The translations under genes and the position numbers were made by a program. From contig CM035232.1 in assembly GCA_020226215.1 (NCBI GenBank), forward strand, positions 14,110,316 to 14,174,315: a stretch of 64,000 nucleotides of DNA. Direction: 5' to 3'. Source of the stretch: Sindora glabra (taxonomy: Eukaryota > Streptophyta > Magnoliopsida > Fabales > Fabaceae). Each line of letters starts with the position of its first letter. The stretch's first letter is position 1. The notes under the pieces were generated by a model. That model made no database searches and was not told where the DNA came from. It saw only the letters and a program-made list of their open reading frames with translations. Of the stretch, positions 12,069 through 23,999 are shown piece after piece.

Positions 12069-12310
12069 TACACGGGGTATAACACGGCCCGTGTTGTACC
12101 CCGTGTTCTTCAACGAAGGCTGATAAGTATGTTAGACGGGGTGCGACACTCCCCGTGTTTACCTCAGAACTGAAGGGCAGTAAGATACACGGGGTATGAC
12201 ACGGTCCGTGTTTACCCCCGTTTTCTTCTCTGAGCAATCCAGTGAAGCCTCGAAGTAATCCAGAAAGAAACACGGCCCTAAACACGGGGTTCCCATACCC
12301 CATGTTCTTT
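12069..12310. repeat. GC-rich ACACGGGG/CCCCGTGT motif array in the LTR
   Basis: The motif ACACGGGGT and its complement ACCCCGTGTT recur about nine times, often as close inverted pairs such as ACACGGCCCGTGT. The transcript could fold strongly here. The matching array in the 3' LTR is at about 19362-19605. This patch is far more GC-rich than the surrounding DNA. Confidence 0.8.
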
Positions 12311-12779
12311 GTCAAGTGAACAATTTGGTTTCGATTCTTCACGATTTGCACGATTTTGCCTCCGGATCCTTTTCTAATGCATATATGTGTCATTTCAAAG
12401 CCTGAAAATAAAATATAAAGCATCTAAGTATCCTTTTCAATCAATTTGTACAAAATACTAAGTAAATGAATGATGAAACACATAGAACTTAAGTGCATTT
12501 GTGCATTTATCAATGTGGAGGAAGTGAAGAATGCATGAGGTTTAAGGAAAATGATGATGTTCTAATAAGAATTATGATGTGTATTTATGTAGACTAAGGA
12601 GTGACAAGTTGAAAAGGCAAGAGGAATTGTAAAGAAGTTTTTAAGTGAGGGCAAAGGAAACATTACTATTAGAAGCTTATAAAAGGTAGCTAGCTTTATC
12701 CTTAAGCTCTATTTTCTATTTACATGATTTTCTGTATATTATGCCATTGTATGGAATGTGTATGAAATAGCTGTGTGCA

Positions 12780-12965
12780 CATCCCGAGAAGACAGTAAAA
12801 TGCTGTGTGTGAGGCTTATGGCCCGAGTTCCCCGGGATGATAATGAAATTGCTGTGTACGATACCTATGGCCCGAATACCTCGGGAAGACAGTGAAATGC
12901 TGTATGTGAGGCCTGCGGCCTGAATACCCCGGGAAGACAGTGAAATTGCTATATATGAGGCCTAG
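12780..12965. repeat. Tandem repeat of about 52 bp in the LTR, four units
   Basis: Units share CCCGGGAAGACAGTGAAAT followed by GCTGTRTGTGAGGCCTNYGGCC and GAATACC or a close variant. The equivalent array in the 3' LTR is at about 20060-20250. It lies 100-290 bases after the TATA box, so it would be in the transcribed leader. Confidence 0.75.
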
Positions 12966-13471
12966 GTACGATTATCTGTGATGGCCATCTGGATATTTAT
13001 ATGAGTCCTTGAATGGGCTTGATGATTGCTATGTGTGATGCACATTTCTTACAATGGTACGGAAGGAGATGATAAATGATTAATTGATTTTGGAATGTAT
13101 GTTTTATTTGCTTAAGCATCTGGAATGGCTTGATATATTTTTTTTATATAGTAATAGCTAGTTACTGGGAAACTCTGTTTCTGTATTGTTACTAACCATT
13201 CCAGGTGATGCTTCTAAAGGCCCTCTTGACAAAGGAGAATAAAGTTTTGAAGTTGTATTAAAAATGATTATATAGTTGGTGATATTGTAAGTGATGGATG
13301 TGTGTTTTGTAAGTTGAACTTTTAGCATAATTACATGACCCTTGCCTATATTGTATGAAATACAGAAATTTAAGGTATTGTGAGCTAGCTTAGAGTAGAA
13401 GGCAAATTAGTATGCATTAATTACCTATTTAATGAGGATTAAGGTGTTAATGAGTGAGGGAGTTTACATTT

Positions 13472-13483
13472 TGGTATCAGAGC
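13472..13483 (+). other. Primer binding site (initiator tRNA-Met)
   Basis: TGGTATCAGAGC, three bases after the end of the 5' LTR, is the standard sequence complementary to the 3' end of plant initiator tRNA-Met. Confidence 0.95.
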
Positions 13484-13585
13484 ATGTTTTAGGGCCTTGT
13501 TGTATATGTGTGAATATCTGTTTTATTAATTATAATTGGTTGTTGAGTGAATGAAAGTATGTTTATATCGGAATTCCAGATAAGT

Positions 13586-14689
13586 ATGGCTAATAGAGGT
13601 AGAAAAAGAAAAGATGCAGGTGAAGGAGGAAATGATGAGATGGCTCATGCCATGGCTGCTATAGCCCAAGTGTTACAAAGGCTTGAGCAGAAGATTGATC
13701 AAGGGGATCAACAACATCAACCCCAAGAGATTGGACCTATTCAGACTGAGGAAGAGGTACAGGCTAACAAATTAGCCAAGTTGGTGAATCAATTTAGAAA
13801 AATGAACCCTCCCTCCTTTAATGGGAAAGTTGGTCCTAGTGGAGCAGAAAACTGGATTAGAGAGATACAGAAGATCTTTGGCCTAGTGCCTTGCAACTCT
13901 GAACAGAGGGTGCAGTTAGCTACTTTCCAGCTACGTGAAGAGGCTGAGTATTGGTGGGAAGGTACTAGACAGATTATGTTGAATAGAGAACAGCCTTTGA
14001 ACTGGGAAAATTTTACTGCAGCCTTTTATGAACAATATTTGCCTGAAATTATTTGGGACCAGAAGGAGTGTGAATTTTTAGATTTGCAGCAAACTGATGA
14101 TATAGATACAGAAGAGTTCTTGACCAAATTTGAGGAGATGTCTAAATTCTCTAGATATTTGAGGGATCATTACAATGAAGCATGGAAGTGCATGAGATTA
14201 GAAAGAGCTATTAAACCTGAGATAGCCATTTCCATCACGGGCCAAAGAATTAGAAGTTATCCAGAATTGGTAAGCGCCATTAGAGCCATTGATATTGCTT
14301 TGAAAAAGAAGAAATCCTTGGAAGGTGATGCATCTAAGAAAAGACTTAGTGGCGAATTTCAAAAGGGTAAGGGTAAGAATTGAAATGATAAAAGGCCACG
14401 AACTTTTAATCCACCCTCCAGGAGTCAGTCCCTTGCATTTAGACCTCCAATTCAATCTTCTCCTCAATCTTCTGTCAGTAATAAGCCATGTAACCAATGT
14501 GGTAAATTTCATGGTAATGAACCCTATCCTGCGAGAGTATGTTATATTTGTAAGAAACCAGGACATATAGCTAGAAATTGCAGATTTAGGAAAGAAGAAT
14601 CTTCTTCAGGATCTCACCCGGCTGTGTCAACTAGGCCTAATCAGTCAAAATTGAGTGGTGGTCAAGGAAGACCCCCAACCCAGGGCTGA
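13586..14689 (+). pseudogene. gag: Gypsy gag with zinc knuckle, broken by stops
   Basis: Encodes the capsid/nucleocapsid part of the polyprotein. ATG at 13586 is the first in-frame ATG with a good leader; another lies at 13559. A basic start (RGRKRKDAG) is followed by a Retrotrans_gag domain with PPSFNG, ENWIREI, AEYWWEG and NWENF. The frame ends at TGA 14381-14383. In the same frame downstream a CCHC knuckle CYICKKPGHIARNC is intact at about 14540-14581, preceded by CNQCGKFHG. A second TGA lies at 14687-14689. Both stops are one transition away from TGG or CGA. Confidence 0.9.
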
Positions 14690-17600
14690 GTATTTGCTTT
14701 ATCCAAGGAGGAGACCAGAAAATCACCTGAACTCATCCAAGGTACAATAACATTATGTGGTTCTCTAGTAAATGCTATGTTTGATTCAGGTGCTACTCAT
14801 TCCTTTATTTCTTATGAATGTGTGGGACGTTTGAACTTGATTCCTGAGACATTGACATATCATATGATTGTGAATACCCCCACAGGAAATCGAGTTGTGG
14901 CCTCAGATGCATGTTTGAATTGTGTGATACAGTATGAGAGTACATGTAGTGTTCTTGATTTGATATGCTTGCCGTTGCATGATATTGATGTAATTATTGG
15001 CATGAATTGGTTATCCACCAATCGTGCTATGCTTGATTGTTCTAATAAAACTGTATCTGTATGTGCTGATATGCCTGTGGATATGGATGTATCTTGTTCT
15101 GTGTTATCTATGGAAAATATGTACCTAAACTATACCTGTGCAGAGAGTAGTCTGAAAAGTGATGCTAAAGGGTTTATGATTTTCTTTGCTGCACAAGCTG
15201 AGTGTGATGATGATATAGGGAAAATACCTGTAGTTAGGGGGTATGCTGATGTATTCCTTAAGGATTTTCGTGGACTACCCCCTGATAGAGAAGTGGAATT
15301 TGCAATTAACCTAGTACTGGGTTCGACCCTAATTTCCAAGACTCCATACAGAATGGCTCCAGCAGAATTAGTAGAACTCAAGAAGTAGATAGAAGAGTTA
15401 TTAGAAAAGGGATTCATTCGACCTAGTGTATCTCCATGGGGTGCACTAATTTTGTTTGTTAAGAAAAAGGATGGGAGTTTAAGGTTGTGTATTGACTACA
15501 GGCAACTAAATAAGGTAACAATTAAAAATAAATATCCTTTGCCTAGAATAAATGATTTATTAGACCAATTGGTGGGTGCTACTATTTTCTCAAAAATTGA
15601 TTTAAAATCTAGATACCACCAATTGAAAGTTAAAAATGAAGATGTACCGAAAACTGCTTTTAGAACTAGATATGGTCATTATGAGTTTCTTGTTATGCCT
15701 TTTGGATTAACAAATGCACCTGCTATTTTTATGGATTACATGAATAGAATTTTTAGACCATACTTAGATCAATTTGTAGTTGTATTTATAGATGACATAC
15801 TCATTTTTTCTAAGACACCAGAAGAACATGAAACTCATTTACATATAGTCTTGCAAACTTTGAGAGAAAAGAGACTATATGTAAAGTTGAGTAAATGTGA
15901 ATTTTGGTTGCCTGAAGTCAAATTTTTGGGCCACGTAGTGTCTAAAGATGGAGTATCTGTTGATCCACATAAAGTGGAAGCGGTATTGAAATGGGAAAGG
16001 CCCAGAACGGTGACAGAAATAAGGAGTTTTCTTGGCCTGGCAGGGTACTATAGGCGATTTATCTAGGGTTTCTCTCAGTTAGCCTTGCCATTGACCAGAT
16101 TAACAAGAAAGGAACAACCATTTGTATGGATAGACAAATGTGAGCAAAGTTTTCAAGAACTAAAAAATAGATTGACTTTTGCCCCAATGTTGGTAATTCC
16201 TGATTCTAGTAAGCTGTTTACGATTTACAGTGATGCCTCTAGAAAAGGATTAGGATATGTGTTGATGCAGGAAGGTAAAGTAGTTGCTTATGCATCCAGA
16301 CAGTTAAGACCTCATGAAGAAAACTATCCTACACATGATTTAGAGTTAGCAGCTGTTGTATTTGCATTAAAGATCTAGAGGCATTATTTGTATGGTACAC
16401 AATTTGAGGTGTTTACAGACCACAAAAACCTTAAATATCTTTTTGATAAAAAAGAGTTGAATATGAGACAGAGAAGATGGCTAGAATTTCTTAAGGATTA
16501 TGACTTTACTCTTAAATACCATCCAGGAAAAGCAAATATGGTGGCGGATGCACTTAGTAGAAAGTCCATACATATGGCGCCAATGATGGTGGAAGAGTAT
16601 AAATTAATTGAAGGAATCAGAGACTTAAATCTCAATGTATCTGAAAGATCTGGGGCATTGATGATTAGTGACGTCAGAATTGTTAGTAACTTGGAAGAGA
16701 GGATTAGAGAAGCTTTAGAAAAAGATGATCTGGCTAAAAGAAGGATGGAACAATTAGGGCAAGAAGAAGCCAAGGATTTTAGCATTTCTGGAGACGGATT
16801 ACTCAGATTCAAAATTAGAGTTTATATACCTGATGATGATGGTTTGAGGGATGAAATTATGGAAGAGGCACACAAAAGCAGATATACCATTCATCCTGGG
16901 GTTATTAAGATGTATCAAGATTTAAAGAAAAATTTCTGGTGGCCGGGAATGAAATCTGATGTCACCCAATTTGTATCAAAGTATTTGACGTGTCAAAGAG
17001 TCAAAATAGAACATCAAAGACCAGCTGGATTATTACATCCTTTAGATATTCCTGAATGGAAGTGGGACAGTATAGCTATGGATTTTATTACAGGACTTCC
17101 AAGAACATCCTCTGGGAATGATAGCATCTGGGTGGTTGTAGATAGGCTTACAAAATCTGCTCATTTCTTGGCTATTAAGATTACGTATTCTTTGAATAAG
17201 TTATCCAGGATCTATATTAATGAAATTGTTAGACTGCATGGTATACCTAACAGTATTGTATCTTATAGAGATCCTATATTCACGTCTAGATTCTGGAGAG
17301 CTTTGCAGGAAGTAATGGGCACAAAGCTAAGATTTAGTACTGCATACCACCCACAAACAGATGGACAAACAGAAAGAACCATACAGACGTTAGAAGATAT
17401 GTTAAGATCTTATGTGCTAGAAATGAAAGGAATTTGGGATTCATATCTGCCATTAGCTGAATTTGCTTATAATAATAGTTTTCATTCTAGCACACAGATG
17501 GCACCATATGAAGCTTTGTATGGTAAAAAGTGCAGATCTCCATTATGCTGGGTAAAACTGAATGAAAGAACTATCTTAGGGTTAGAACTAGTGGACCAAA

Positions 17601-18118
17601 CCACTTAGCAGATAAAGCTTATCAGGGAAAAATTATTAGCAACACAAAGTCGTCAAAAGAGTTATGCAGATAAAAGAAGGCGACCCCTAGAATTTGAAGT
17701 GGATGATCATGTCTTTCTCAGAGTAACTCCAGTTACGGGTATAGGTAGATCACTCAGAATTAAGAAACTCCATCCCAGGTATGTTGGTCCATTTCAGATA
17801 ACTGAGAGAGTGGGACCATTAGCGTATAGAATTGCTTTGGCTCCTGAATTGTCACAATTGCATGATGTGTTTCATATTTCTCAGTTGAAAAAGTATCATC
17901 CTGACCCCACACATGTCATAAATTATAAAGGAGTGAAAATACATGAGAACTTATCATTTACTTTAGAACCAGAAAGAATCTTAGATGTACAGGTGAAATA
18001 ACTAAGGAATAAAAATATTCCTTTAGTAAAGGTATTATGGAGAAACATGACAGAGGAGGAGGCAACCTGGGAAACTGAGAAAGATATGAAAAATCGATAT
18101 CCACATCTCTTTACTTAA
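14690..18118 (+). pseudogene. pol: Gypsy pol: protease, RT, RNase H, integrase, chromodomain-like tail; broken by five stops
   Basis: Same frame as gag with no frameshift. The protease shows FDSGATHSF (about 14780). RT shows KKDGSLRLCIDYRQLN, FGLTNAP and FIDD (15785-15796), the YxDD-box equivalent. RNase H shows YSDAS and TDHKNL. Integrase shows the zinc region HPG...WWPGM, the first acidic residue in AMDFITGLP, and TDGQTER. The tail has WRNM...EEATWE, a chromodomain signature of this group. Stops are at 15386 TAG, 16064 TAG, 16376 TAG, 17606 TAG and 17999 TAA. Key residues are also altered: the first zinc-finger Cys of CxxC reads Tyr (16982-16984), and the expected SDRD Asp reads Tyr (17264-17266). 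Confidence 0.93.
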
Positions 18119-18154
18119 GGTATGTAACCTGAATTTTGAGGACAAAATTCTTTT

Positions 18155-18162
18155 AAGGGGGG
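18155..18162 (+). other. Polypurine tract
   Basis: AAGGGGGG lies six bases before the TG of the 3' LTR, the expected place for the plus-strand primer. Confidence 0.85.
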
Positions 18163-18168
18163 TAGAGT

Positions 18169-20751
18169 TGTAATGTCCTGAATTTTTAATTCTATTATTT
18201 GAATTTCTAAATTCTAAGGTCGTAGAAATGAAGAGCACGTTTGAATTAGCTTGGTGGGTGAATCTTAAGTTGAAAGGAATTAAATGTAAAGGTAAACGAA
18301 ATTTTAAAGGAAAAAGGATAGTAGGAAAAGAATTAATTTCCCTAAACAATATAGATGATAAGAGGAGGTTAGAAAACCCTAAAAAGGGAAGTTATCTAAG
18401 TTTGATAGTGTAAGAAATTTTAAACAAACAGAAACCCTATGGACCAAATTGTAAAAGTGCAAAATCGGGTGTGATTAAAATGTAAATAACTAAGAATGTG
18501 GGATCTACTATGATAACCAAGAATTTAGGGTGTAATATGTGATTTTATTTAGTGAGACCAATAGACACATGACAAGTGTCATTATTAGAAGAAAATGACA
18601 AGAATAGCCTTACTAATTGATGAAAAAGGACTAAAATACCCTTGAAGCTTCATGAAAGCTCTTCTTCCTTCTCCTTTCTTCTCCAAGCCGTAGAACACCT
18701 CCATGAAAGCACAAAAAACGTGCAAGAGAGAGAAGGGAGAGAGAGAAAACTTCTTTTGACTTTTTCACCTAAATATAGTGAGAATTAGGCTTAGTTGTAG
18801 AAGGGAAAGTTGTTCTTCTCATCAAGCTCTATCTATTGGTGTGTTTAGATTGAAGAAAGCTCAAGTTTGATCAAGTTTGGTGAGCTCTAAGTGAGGATTT
18901 TCAAGTTGCAGCAAGAGGTAAAAATGTTCTCCTCTAAAAGCTCTTTAATGTACTCTTTTTAATTTCTTGAAATTTTGATGTTGGTGTGGTCAAAGGTAGT
19001 TGACCATGGAGTTTTGGATGAATTGAACATGTCTAATGGTGTTTTGGATGTTGTTATGTTGATCTATGGCTTTGGTTTGGTGTAAAAATAACAAGAAATC
19101 ATGATGTACACACTAGGATTTTAGAGGCATAATGGTGCATGTGTGGATTTGGTATGATTTGTTTGGAATTTGGCTAAATTGATGAAATTAAGATGATTCT
19201 TATGAATTATGAAGCCTATAGAAGATGAAATTTTGAATTATGAAAGTGTGTATGAAACTTCCCTTTTGAGAAGCCAAAACCATGAATGTGGAAAAGAAGG
19301 AGGGAAGGAGATTTAGCCATTTAAATTGTGTTTTTGGAAGATTGGTAATGTACACGGGGTATAACATGGCCCGTGTTGTACCCCGTGTTCTTCAACGAAG
19401 GCTGATCAGTATGTTACACGGGGTGTGACACTCTCCGTGTTTACCTCAGAACTGAAGGGCAGTAAGATACACGGGGTATGACACGGTCCGTGTTTACCCC
19501 CGTGTTCTTCTCTGAGCAATCCAGTGAAGCCTCGAAGTAATCCAGAAAGAAACACGGCCCTAAACACGGGGTTCCCATACCCCATGTTCTTTGTCAAGTG
19601 AACAATTTGGTTTCGATTCTTCACGATTTGCACGATTTTGCCTCCGGATCCTTTTCTAATGCATATATGTGTCATTTCAAAGCCTGAAAATAAAATATAA
19701 AGCATCTAAGTATCCTTTTCAATCAATTTGTACAAAATACTAAGTAAATGAATGATGAAACACATAGAACTTAAGTGCATTTATGCATTTATCAATGTGG
19801 AGGAAGTGAAGAATACATTAGGTTTAAGGAAAATGATGATGTTCTAATAAGAACTATGATGTGTATTTATGTAGACTAAGGAGTGACAAGTTGGAAGGGC
19901 AAGAGGAATTGTAAAGAAGTTTTTAAGTGAGGGCAAAGGAAACATTACTATTAGAAGCTTATAAAAGGTAGTTAGCTTTATCCTTAAGCTCTATTTTCTA
20001 TTTACATGATTTTCTGTATATTATGCCATTGTATGGAATGTGTATGCAATAGCTGTGTGCGCATCCCGAGAAGACAGTAAAATGCTGTGTGTGAGGCCTG
20101 TGGCCCGAGTTCCCCGGGATGATAATGAAATTGTTGTGTACGATACCTATGGTCCGAATACCTCGGGAAGACAGTGAAATGCTGTATGTAAGGCCTGCGG
20201 CCTGAATACCCCGGGAAGACAGTGAAATTACTGTATATGAGGCCTAGGTACGATTATCTGTGATGGCCATCTGGATATCTATATGAGTCCTTGAATGGGC
20301 TTGATGATTGCTATGTGTGATGCACATTTCTTACAATGGTACGGAAGGAGATGATAAATGATTAATTGATTTTGGAATGTATGTTTTATTTGCTTAAGCA
20401 TCTGGAATGGCTTGATATATATTTTTTTATATAGTAATAGCTAGTTACTGGGAAACTCTGTTTCTGTATTGTTACTAACCATTCCAGGTGATACTTCTAA
20501 AGGCCTTCTTGACAAAGGAGAATAAAGTTTTGAAGTTGTATTAAAAATGATTATATAGTTGGTGATATTGTAAGTGATGGATGTGTGTTTTGTAAGTTGA
20601 ACTTTTGGCATAATTACATGACCCTTGCCTATATTGTATGAAATACAGAAATTTAAGGTATTGTGAGCTAGCTTAGAGTAGAAGGCAAATTAGTATGCAT
20701 TAATTACCTATTTAATGAGGATTAAGGTGTTAATGAGTGAGGGAGTTTACA
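18169..20751 (+). repeat. 3' LTR of the Gypsy element (2,583 bp)
   Basis: Starts TGTAATGTCCTG and ends GGGAGTTTACA. It is nearly identical to the 5' LTR, including the TATAAAA box (19960-19966) and both internal repeat arrays. Confidence 0.95.
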
Positions 20752-20756
20752 CATTC
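20752..20756. repeat. Target site duplication CATTC, right
   Basis: Identical to 10872-10876; the Copia reading frame resumes here. Confidence 0.93.
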
Positions 20757-22419
20757 AAGATATTCAAGGCAGGAGTTAAGCTTAAGTATAGCAAGAAAAT
20801 TAAATATGTTAATTCTAGTTAAGAAGGAAAGTACTATAGCAAATATGATGAGATAAGGAAGAACCAAGGTTTTTTTGTCAAGTATTTGCAAGAGTGTGGT
20901 GTTAAGGCAAACTACACTATACCTTGCACATCAGAATAGAACGGGATAACTAAAAGGAGAAATAGGACATTTATTGACATGGTTATGTGTATACTTTCCT
21001 ATTTTACGCTTCTAGATTTTCTATAAGGATAAGCATTAAAGACTACAAGCTGCATACTAAATTAAGTACCAAGAAAGTCTATACATTTGACTTTATATGA
21101 ACTATTGAATGATAAGAAATCAACATTGAATTATTTTCATGTTTATGGCTGTACAACCAAGGTGAAGCCATATATTCTTGCTATTAAGAAACTTAACTCT
21201 AAAAATATATCTGGATTCTTCATTGATTACTATATTAGTTTTATTGTCTAACTCATACTATTCAAATGATTGAATTTGATAGAGCCATTTATTTTAAAGA
21301 TGAATTAGATAGTGGGAGTCAAACACGTGAATTACGAACTTCAAAGAAGAAAAGGTAGTCATTCTTTTAATATCTCAATCTATTAGTTCTTCATTTTTTA
21401 CTTTTCCATAATATGGTTTGATATGGCCCTTGGAGGAAGATAAAGATTCTGATATTGAGGTTTAGTTAAGGAGATCACTTAAATAATGTAAACCAATGAT
21501 ATCAAATGATTATATCATGTATTTGTAGGAGCATAAGTATGATCTAAGTAAAGATATTGATCCTATTTCATTCTCTCAAGCAGTGTTTAGTTTAGATTCT
21601 CTTTAATGGATCACTACAATAAAGGATGAATTAACTTTAATGAATAAAAATAAGTGTGAGATTTTATGAAATTACTTACAAATTACAAGCCAATTGGATG
21701 TAAATAAGTTTTCAAGATTAAATGTAATATGCTAACAAGCAAATTAAGATATATAAAGCGAGAGTTGTGGCTAAAGGCTATACTAAAAAAAAGTGTGGAT
21801 TATAAAGAGACTTTCTTATCGATATCAACAAAAAACTCTTTTAGAATTGTTATAGCTCTTATTGCTCATTTTGATTTAGAGCTACACTAAATGGATATGA
21901 AAATAACATTCTTAAACAATAATCTATCTAAAATCATGTACATGTAGCAACCAAATGGATTCTAAGAGAAATGCAAAAAAGCATTTAGTGTGCAAGTTAA
22001 AGAAATCTATATATAGTTTGAAGTAAGCTTCTCGGTAATAGTAGCTCAAGTTTCATAAAATAATTACCTCTCTTAGATTTAAGGAGAATAATGCGAACTA
22101 ATGTATTTATATGATAAAAAATGCTAGCAATTTTATGATTCTAGTCTTGTACATTGGTGACATTTCTCTTAGTGAGCAACAACTTGAGTTTGTTGACTAA
22201 AACAAAGCAATTGCTATCACATCATTTTAAGATAAAAGACTTAAGAAATGCCTCTTTTATTCTAGGCATTGATATGTTTCATGATAAGTCTTAAGGTATT
22301 TCAATTAAAAAAATCAAGGATTGCAATGCAGAAGCCTTAAGCATGCAACCTCAAAGCCCTTGCTTGATGTTTTACCACTTGGACTAAAGTCCTTTTAGTT
22401 GCAATAATGACAAACATTA

Positions 22420-22800
22420 TATATAATGTATATATTTTTCTACTTTTAATCATTTTCCTCATCTAAATTTTTTTTAGAAATAATATATATTATATATATT
22501 CATATTATATATTATATAATTAAATCATTCTTATTTAGTTAATACTTAATTTAAGTTTTTTATTAGATTGAAATGAAATATAATTTTAATATTATAAAAT
22601 AATATTAAAATTATGGTAGATGTTTGTAATTAGAGTAAAATTAATGTTTATTATTTTTTATTTCATAAATATATGTTATATAAGTTAAATTGATTTAATC
22701 TTTTTACGTATATATAATATTATAATTATAATTTGTATGTATAAAAAATATATTAACTAGTTTAATCATTTAGTTTAACTTTGATCCCCTTACCTTGCCA
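22420..22800. repeat. AT-rich insertion inside the Copia RT region
   Basis: Recognisable Copia text stops near 22400 and resumes near 22860 (TDEEK, then SLMYA-like). Between them is about 400 bp of TA-rich DNA with short palindromes (for example around ATATATTATATATATT) and no Copia similarity. It is probably a small later insertion; ends are not resolved. Confidence 0.45.
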
Positions 22801-23999
22801 GGCCAATAACTAGTTCAGATCTAAAAACATTGATTCAAATGGGTGAAGTATTCATAAAGGTTTAATGTCCTCAAATTGATGAAGAGAAATAAAAGATGAA
22901 AAAAGTTTTATATATGTTAGTTATAAATAGTCTGATGTATGCTTAGGTATTTACGCAACCTAGTATTACATTTACTGTAGATGTACTTGGTAGGTACTTG
23001 AGTAATCCAGGTAAAAAACACTGAATTGCTACGAAAGTAGTTTTGAGATACCATTAGGATACAAAGGACTTTATGTTGATCTATAAAAAATCAAGAGATC
23101 TCGACATTACACGCCACTCATACTCAAACTATATCTGTTGTCCAGATGATTTAAAGTTTACATTTGAGTATATTTTTATGATGGTTGGAGGCATTGTGTC
23201 ATGGAAAAGCATCAATTAGTTAATTGTTACAACCTCTACCATGGAAATAGAGTAAGTCGCTTGTTATAAAGCTTTTCGTTAAAGTATATGGTTGAGAAAT
23301 TATCTCTCAGAGCTCCATCTTGTGAAGAGTATTGCCAGACCCTTGACTATTTTCTGTGACAACCCTACTGTTATGAGCTTCTCTCTCCGTGACAAAAGTT
23401 CTATACATTCAAAATATTTTAATGTAAAATATCACTATCTAAGAGAGAAGGTGTGTGAGCATGTTACTATTATCAAACATATTTCCACAAATCGTATGCT
23501 TGTGAATCTATTGACCAAGGGTTTAGCAATAGGAACTTTTATTGAACATATAAACCATACGGGTTTATGTAAAGTATTTTAATATTTTAAGTTAGTAACA
23601 GTTGATGTATATGACATGATTTATGAAAAAAATTTGTGTTCTATGGCTATATTTGTGCAAATTTTGATTATGACATATTTATAGAAATATTTAAACTTTG
23701 TCTCATTGTTGTGCTCATATTTGTTAGGTATCCTGAGTGGATGTCAAGATCCATTATGCATAGATTTACATGTAATCACATACATATGTGTAAATCTTAT
23801 TCTATACATATCAACAGTGTTGGTTAACTAGGTGTGGGTGACTAGTAAGTTATGATGCAATATTCCTTCGAATATAATATTTATATTATTAGATACCTAT
23901 GATCTCATTAGATTAATGGGTATAAAAATACTATTTTTGTATTAACATTAGTCCTTTAATTGCCATTATTAGTAAATCATGTATGTTCAAGTAGAAGAT

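Larger units (their letters stand above)
10877..13468 (+). repeat. 5' LTR of the Gypsy element (2,592 bp)
   Basis: Runs from TGTAATGTCCTG to GGGAGTTTACA and matches 18169-20751 throughout. A TATAAAA box lies at 12678-12684. It carries an array of ACACGGGG-type motifs (about 12069-12310) and four units of about 52 bp (about 12780-12965). A short TCAAGTTTGA array (about 11568-11600) has one more copy than in the 3' LTR, which accounts for most of the length difference. Confidence 0.95.
10877..20751 (+). mobile_element. Ty3/Gypsy LTR retrotransposon (chromovirus, Tekay/Del-like), complete but inactive
   Basis: A 9,875-bp element with two long LTRs (10877-13468 and 18169-20751), each beginning TG and ending CA, flanked by the 5-bp duplication CATTC. 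Inside are a PBS, one continuous gag-pol frame in the order gag, zinc knuckle, protease, reverse transcriptase, RNase H, integrase, C-terminal chromodomain-like tail, and a polypurine tract. Protease-RT-RNase H-integrase order is the Ty3/Gypsy arrangement. The long LTRs, tRNA-iMet primer site and chromodomain-like tail suggest the Tekay/Del clade. Seven in-frame stops and altered catalytic residues show it is dead. The LTRs differ by about two dozen substitutions in the first 700 bases by eye, mostly transitions, so insertion was moderately recent. Confidence 0.95.
20752..23582 (+). pseudogene. Ty1/Copia element, right fragment (integrase, RT, RNase H), heavily decayed
   Basis: In order, with frameshifts and stops: integrase (YDEIRKNQG, TSEQNGITKRRNRTF), the linker (FHVYGCTTKVKP), RT (ARVVAKGYTKK, YKETF), the later RT part (LGRYLSNPG, VLRYH, YIFMM.GGIVSW), and RNase H. 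The longest intact piece is 23292-23582, with LHLVKSIARPLTIFCDN, HYLREKV, IIKHIST and LLTKGL, the classic Copia RNase H end. Integrase before RT defines Ty1/Copia. It continues the left fragment at 10553-10876. Confidence 0.87.

Noticed and set aside
12069..12310. Regularly recurring short motif that could look like a CRISPR array
   Set aside because: Motifs are 8-10 bp, irregularly spaced and on both strands inside a plant LTR; CRISPR arrays are not expected here.
12031..12423. A 130-codon minus-strand frame, with a similar one at 19406-19705
   Set aside because: It lies entirely inside the Gypsy LTR and recurs only because the LTR does. The other copy is truncated by substitutions, and no family motif is present.
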